Position numbers and translations under genes: made by a program | Assembly (NCBI GenBank): GCA_003577105.1 | Contig: QEUQ01000023.1 | Span: 1-36,183, forward strand | Direction: 5' to 3' | Length of the DNA stretch: 36,183 nucleotides | From: Acidobacteriota bacterium | GTDB lineage: Bacteria > Actinomycetota > Acidimicrobiia > ATN3 | The notes under the pieces: generated by a model | The model's input: only the letters and a program-made list of their open reading frames with translations | What the model was told of the DNA's origin: nothing | Databases searched by the model: none | Shown: positions 32,470-36,183 of the stretch, one piece after another | Layout of the letters: the number at the start of each line of letters is the position of its first letter | Position numbering within the stretch: position 1 is the first letter of the stretch

Positions 32470-33459
32470 ATGCCACAACTCCTCGTCAGCTTCTTCAATC
32501 AGCTGCTCACGCCTAAGTTCTCATTGGGTGTGCTCGACTCTGGCTCGGGCGAGTTTCGATGGTTGGATCTTCAAGCGGACCAAGGTATTTCGGGGTGTGC
32601 AGGATTGGCCAGTCGGCGTGATCGAGTCTTTGTGGCCGCTCAGGCGGGCGGTACGGGACGGCTCCAGATTTATGCGATGCCCGAGTTCAAGCTCCTGTCG
32701 GTCTATGAGCTCCGGCACACACAAGCTGTCCACTCGCTGCTCGCTATTGATGACGGGCGAATTCTTGGTGTGGGAACTGGGAACGACGAGATTTACGAGT
32801 ACGTCGTTGTCAGCGATGAGGTGGTTGAAGAGCGGCTCTTCTGGAGGTTGCCCGGCACCCACCCGGGCTTTGGAGACCAGTGGCATGTGAATTCGATTGC
32901 TCCGTTGGGGGACGGCTTTGCTGTCTCCTACATGGCGCACGCGCTACCCAGTAATGATGATTATCAGTCCGGGGGGATCTTCTCGCTAGCCGACGGGGAG
33001 CTTCTCGCAACAGGCCTCAAATGCCCCCATTCCTTGATGAACTTTGACGGCCGCCTATATGTGGCCCACAACCCCGGAATGATCTCGGAGGTTGGAGGGG
33101 AGTCCGGCGAGGTTGGCGGGTTCGCGCGCGGGCTATGCCGGACAGGCTCCTCGCTCTTCGTCGGGGCAAGTGGCCACAGATGGCAGTCGCGTTCCACTCA
33201 GCGGGCATACATTGATCAGTACGAAGACTTTGTCGCCCAGGGCGCGAAGGTTGTTCAGGTCTCACTAGAGGGCTTCGATGTCATCCTGGAATTTGACCTG
33301 AGGGGTCTTGGCATCGAGGTATTCGAGGTAACTCCTGTTTGTATTGATCCAAGATCGGAGTACCTAATGCCAGGTGATCCCGTCGTAGAGCGTGCATGCG
33401 CTCTTGAGTTCGTTGCCGCCGGGTACCATCAGGCTGTTGAAGTCGACTGGAAAGTCTGA
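32470..33459 (+). CDS. Propeller-like protein of unknown function, paralogue 2
   Basis: A 329-residue protein homologous to the one at 26648-27619, with the same succession of short strands and shared motifs (LFWRLPGT, DQWHVNSIA, CPHSLMNF, GFARGLC, DPVVERACALE). ATG 32470 is chosen because homology begins exactly there (PQLLVSFFNQ versus LLISFCNE) and because of the adjacent TATAAT. The upstream open frame from 32389 overlaps the divergent GT gene. It is the only plus-strand gene between the two minus-strand pyruvyl-transferase-like/GT fusions, and it converges on the second one with a 14-base gap. No signal peptide; function unknown. DUF4915-like families are a possibility that needs a profile search. 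Confidence 0.8.
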   Translation: MPQLLVSFFNQLLTPKFSLGVLDSGSGEFRWLDLQADQGISGCAGLASRRDRVFVAAQAGGTGRLQIYAMPEFKLLSVYELRHTQAVHSLLAIDDGRILGVGTGNDEIYEYVVVSDEVVEERLFWRLPGTHPGFGDQWHVNSIAPLGDGFAVSYMAHALPSNDDYQSGGIFSLADGELLATGLKCPHSLMNFDGRLYVAHNPGMISEVGGESGEVGGFARGLCRTGSSLFVGASGHRWQSRSTQRAYIDQYEDFVAQGAKVVQVSLEGFDVILEFDLRGLGIEVFEVTPVCIDPRSEYLMPGDPVVERACALEFVAAGYHQAVEVDWKV

Positions 33460-33473
33460 CCGGGCAGCCGCTG

Positions 33474-36183
33474 CTAGATCCCCCTAACGAGCTGCTGGAT
33501 TAGTTCATCATCTTGGTCGTGCGCAGCAGCCGCATGGCCGATAGCCACTCCGAGAAATGAACCCATGAGTTGCGCGAGAAACGCTTCGCCTTCATCAGGT
33601 TGGCATGAGTCATGAACAGTGGCGAATTCGTCGAGGTGTGTGTTGGCGAGATGAGCCGTGATGTCCGAGGCCAGGATTTTCTCGACGCGTTCCGATCGGG
33701 ACTCATCCCCGGCCAAGTCACGCAAGTAGTCGGCTACATCTGCAAGCTCCTCATTGAGGATCACGTCGCGGTCGAGACTTGTCCCGATGCCATCCCGAGT
33801 TAGCGTCCCCATCGCCAATCGAACCTCGCCGAGGCGCCCGAGAAGGCTTTTTCGGTTCGAAGATCTGAGCGCCGAGTCAACTGCAGCAATGATGGGAATC
33901 GATGAGATGAGCACCTCGCCCAGGCTCCCCGGGGCCGCAAGGTCGAGGGAGGGATCCTCGAGGGCTTTCGCGGCATGAATCCTGTCGGCAACCTGTCGTC
34001 TCATGTGGTAGATCGCAGGTCTGTCATGTGAGTGGATCACCGCGGTGTTTCCGCAAAAGGCAACTCTCCACCCTGCTTGCATGGCTCTTACGGCAAAGTC
34101 CAGATCCTCGGCAAAGCGGGTCGGCCTGAAGCGAATCTCCTCCCAGGCCTCGCGTCGCATGGCCGAACAAACGTTGTCAACTGCGGCAGCCCACCTTCGC
34201 TTGTCCCCGTAAGCGGCATTGGCAAATGCCAGGTCATGTTCTGGAAAGACCATCGTCGAGTTGAGGTCGAGTGCCCTGTAGTGATGAAACGAGGTATAAG
34301 CCGCGTGCAGCCCGCAGCCGCTGTGCGGAATCTGTCGCGCGGAGCACGCGGCGATTTCGGGATTCGAAGCGAGCATAGATGTGAGATGCGCAAGAGCCTG
34401 GGTGCCGGCTGGTACCGCGTCTTGAGTCATGAATACCAGGTAGTCGCCTGTCGCAATCTCGGCCAGGAGGTTGCGGGTGCTCCCGTGGTTGTAGTCGTCC
34501 TGGGCGATGTGATTGACCTGTGCGCCGGCGCTCTCGGCAAGCTCGATGGTCGAATCTGTTGAGCCGGAGTCGATCACGATCAACTCCATTTTTTCTAACC
34601 CCGCCTGGCAATCCAGGGCATCGAGAGTGCGCTTGAACTCCGGTCCTGCGTTCCACGTTGGGATCAGGACCGATACGTTAAGGGAGTTGCCGGCGTTAGG
34701 TCTCGCCATGCGCTCGTCTGTGGCGGTGACGGCCGCAAACGCCGCATGGCGCCTGCTTCGATGCGTCGCCTCAATTGGCTCGCCGCGATTGGGCTGCTCG
34801 TGGTCTTCGGCCGGTTCGGAAGCATCACTGGTCCCGAGCGGTCTTCCGAGTAGTCGCTCGAGCGCCGGCCGGCCGCGCTCCTGATATCGCGGGGGAACCC
34901 GGTTCCACATCGCCTTCCCTAGCCGCTTGGTCAGCCGAAGCGCCTGACGCGAGAGGCGAGTTTCGGTCGCATGACGTAGCTCATTGTTCAGAAGAAATAG
35001 CTGGTGGGAAATACTTCCGAGGAACTCAGCTTGCCGTTGACCGGCAGCATTTGCCTGCTCGACTAACTCCCGGCTGATTGCGAGCTGTGCCTCAAGGCTC
35101 TCCGATTGAGCTTCGGCTGCTTCCGCCTTAGATCGCTCTTCATTGATCTTTCCGGAAAGGCTCGATAGCTGGTGGCGCAGATTGACAGATTCAGTTTCCG
35201 CGGATGTAGCTCGATCCAGGATCTCGGTTCGGCTACGGCGAGCATCGGCGGCCTGGCGCTCGAGATCGGCGGCTACTTGGCGCAGTCGCCTGACTTCATG
35301 GCCGATGTGACCGAGCTCGGTCATTGCCTGGCGATATGCGAGGCCGTGGAGAGTATCGAGAGTCGCGTGGGCTCGCGACCTCATGTCTATGCCGTCGACG
35401 CGTCTTTCGCTGGTTGGTTCTGGAGAGAGTCCAAGGAGGTCCGCAAGCTTTGCGAAGTGCGCATCCAATCTCTCTGAGTCGGCTTCGATTGTGCGGCTGA
35501 AGTCGGGTTGCACGTTGAAGATGCTCCCGAGGCGCTCTTTGAGTTCCGCGGTGGAGGAGAAGCCATGGCTATCGAGACCACGTTCGGCGAGGAATGCCTG
35601 GACCTTCGGTGGTCTTGAGAAAACGAGGAAGGGCACGTTGTGGGCATGGGCAAAGATTGCTCCGTGCAGCGAAGCGCAAATGAGGAGTCTGCACCGAGTG
35701 ATCGCGCCGAGCTTTTCTTGTGGCGTACTCGCACCGGTAGCCGAGATTTCACGGTCTAGGCCCGCGGCAATCCGAGCCATGGTTGCGCCGTCACCCGCAT
35801 ATGGAGTCAGCGGCAGCCAGAAGATCTCGTAGTCGGATAGGCCTGAGATGAGCTGAGGGAGACCCCTGCAGTGGTGAAGCGCGTTGTGGTGGAAGTGAAC
35901 AAGAAGTGTTCGTTCGGGGTCGATTTCATCGGGGGGAGCTGTTGGCGCAAGTCGCGTTGCGACGCATGGCGTGATCTCGGCGTCGGGGCGGACCCCCTTG
36001 ACGAGGGCATAGTCGGCCTCAGAGCGTACCGAGACATATTCGTAGTCTTTGAGGAAGTCAAGACCAATTGAGGTAGTCAGCCCAGCGGCATTGAGAATGT
36101 GCTTGCCTTCAAGCCTGAAAGCCTCATAAAAGGCATCACCGGGAGACCCGATCAGCTCCCCGCCCCCGACTACCACAGGCGCT
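33474..36183 (-). CDS. Pyruvyl-transferase-like domain, coiled coil and GT2 glycosyltransferase in one protein, N-terminus cut by window edge
   Basis: At least 902 codons, open to the right edge, so the true start is missing. The GTG at 36176 is internal, since PVVVGGGELIG matches PVIVGGGEIIYG inside its paralogue. Residues are counted from that GTG. 1-250: polysaccharide-pyruvyl-transferase-like domain with HILNAAG, SVRSEADY, LVHFHHNALHH and the conserved ICASLHGAIFAHAHNVPFLVF. 270-385: coiled coil. 385-495: basic, then disordered. 500-735: GT2 domain resembling rhamnosyltransferases (SVLIPTWNAG, VIDSGSTDST, MTQDAVP, FAEDLDFAVRAMQAGW). 740-900: helical acidic domain I do not recognise. It probably acts on surface glycan in the cytosol. 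The stop lies 14 bases from the convergent propeller gene. Confidence 0.83.
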   Translation of the reverse strand, partial: APVVVGGGELIGSPGDAFYEAFRLEGKHILNAAGLTTSIGLDFLKDYEYVSVRSEADYALVKGVRPDAEITPCVATRLAPTAPPDEIDPERTLLVHFHHNALHHCRGLPQLISGLSDYEIFWLPLTPYAGDGATMARIAAGLDREISATGASTPQEKLGAITRCRLLICASLHGAIFAHAHNVPFLVFSRPPKVQAFLAERGLDSHGFSSTAELKERLGSIFNVQPDFSRTIEADSERLDAHFAKLADLLGLSPEPTSERRVDGIDMRSRAHATLDTLHGLAYRQAMTELGHIGHEVRRLRQVAADLERQAADARRSRTEILDRATSAETESVNLRHQLSSLSGKINEERSKAEAAEAQSESLEAQLAISRELVEQANAAGQRQAEFLGSISHQLFLLNNELRHATETRLSRQALRLTKRLGKAMWNRVPPRYQERGRPALERLLGRPLGTSDASEPAEDHEQPNRGEPIEATHRSRRHAAFAAVTATDERMARPNAGNSLNVSVLIPTWNAGPEFKRTLDALDCQAGLEKMELIVIDSGSTDSTIELAESAGAQVNHIAQDDYNHGSTRNLLAEIATGDYLVFMTQDAVPAGTQALAHLTSMLASNPEIAACSARQIPHSGCGLHAAYTSFHHYRALDLNSTMVFPEHDLAFANAAYGDKRRWAAAVDNVCSAMRREAWEEIRFRPTRFAEDLDFAVRAMQAGWRVAFCGNTAVIHSHDRPAIYHMRRQVADRIHAAKALEDPSLDLAAPGSLGEVLISSIPIIAAVDSALRSSNRKSLLGRLGEVRLAMGTLTRDGIGTSLDRDVILNEELADVADYLRDLAGDESRSERVEKILASDITAHLANTHLDEFATVHDSCQPDEGEAFLAQLMGSFLGVAIGHAAAAHDQDDELIQQLVRGI

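Noticed and set aside
1-36183. CRISPR arrays, tRNA or rRNA genes, insertion sequences, prophage or restriction genes
   Set aside because: No repeat-spacer pattern, tRNA-like cloverleaf, transposase, integrase or phage structural motif was recognised on either strand by reading alone.

Overview
The window looks like a chromosomal segment of an actinobacterium (Actinomycetota). Evidence is the high-GC coding, frequent GTG/TTG starts, many 4-bp stop/start overlaps, and the core gene order rodA, radical-SAM (TIGR03960-like), DUF2344 (TIGR03936-like), RNase E/G, rplU, rpmA, obg, proB, proA, MoxR/CoxE pair, nadD, LCP/LytR_C protein, rsfS. From memory this order fits Thermoleophilia-like or other deep actinobacterial lineages best. 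That lineage call is inference and could not be tested here. No rRNA, tRNA, CRISPR array, IS element or prophage gene was recognised.

Region 1 (1-16.4 kb, all + strand) is a dense housekeeping block: cell-wall elongation (rodA 3' end), two paired radical-SAM-associated proteins, an RNase E/G with a long basic disordered head, ribosomal proteins L21 (with a histone-H1-like Lys/Ala repeat tail) and L27, the Obg GTPase, proline synthesis (proB, proA), a MoxR ATPase and CoxE-type VWA protein separated by an acidic protein of unknown function, NAD synthesis (nadD), a membrane LCP/LytR_C protein, the ribosome silencing factor rsfS (apparently with a CTG start), a receiver-only response regulator and a small Cys/Arg-rich protein.

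Region 2 (16.4-26.1 kb, mixed strands) is metabolic and membrane-related: an acyl-CoA dehydrogenase, a YtcJ-type amidohydrolase (-), a PuuB-like FAD amine oxidase, a four-helix membrane protein, a PAP2 phosphatase, a fusion of a degenerate PAP2 domain with a protein-kinase-like domain and a secreted tail, an MBL-fold hydrolase (-) and a Gfo/Idh/MocA oxidoreductase.

Region 3 (26.1-36.2 kb, almost all - strand) is a surface-polysaccharide locus, cut by the right edge. It encodes APS kinase, a methyltransferase with a coiled coil, a two-domain GT2 protein, and two large proteins that share a polysaccharide-pyruvyl-transferase-like N-terminal module joined to different glycosyltransferases (GT4 in one, coiled coil plus GT2 in the other). 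Two paralogous propeller-like proteins of unknown function lie in the same locus, one on each strand. The recurring pair 'pyruvyl-transferase-like/GT fusion plus propeller-like protein' is the most unusual organisation here and the best candidate for an undescribed glycan-assembly system. A plausible reading is that the GTs build a glycan, the methyltransferase and pyruvyl-transferase modules modify it, and CysC supplies PAPS for sulfation. No sulfotransferase is visible in the window, so the last step is speculative.
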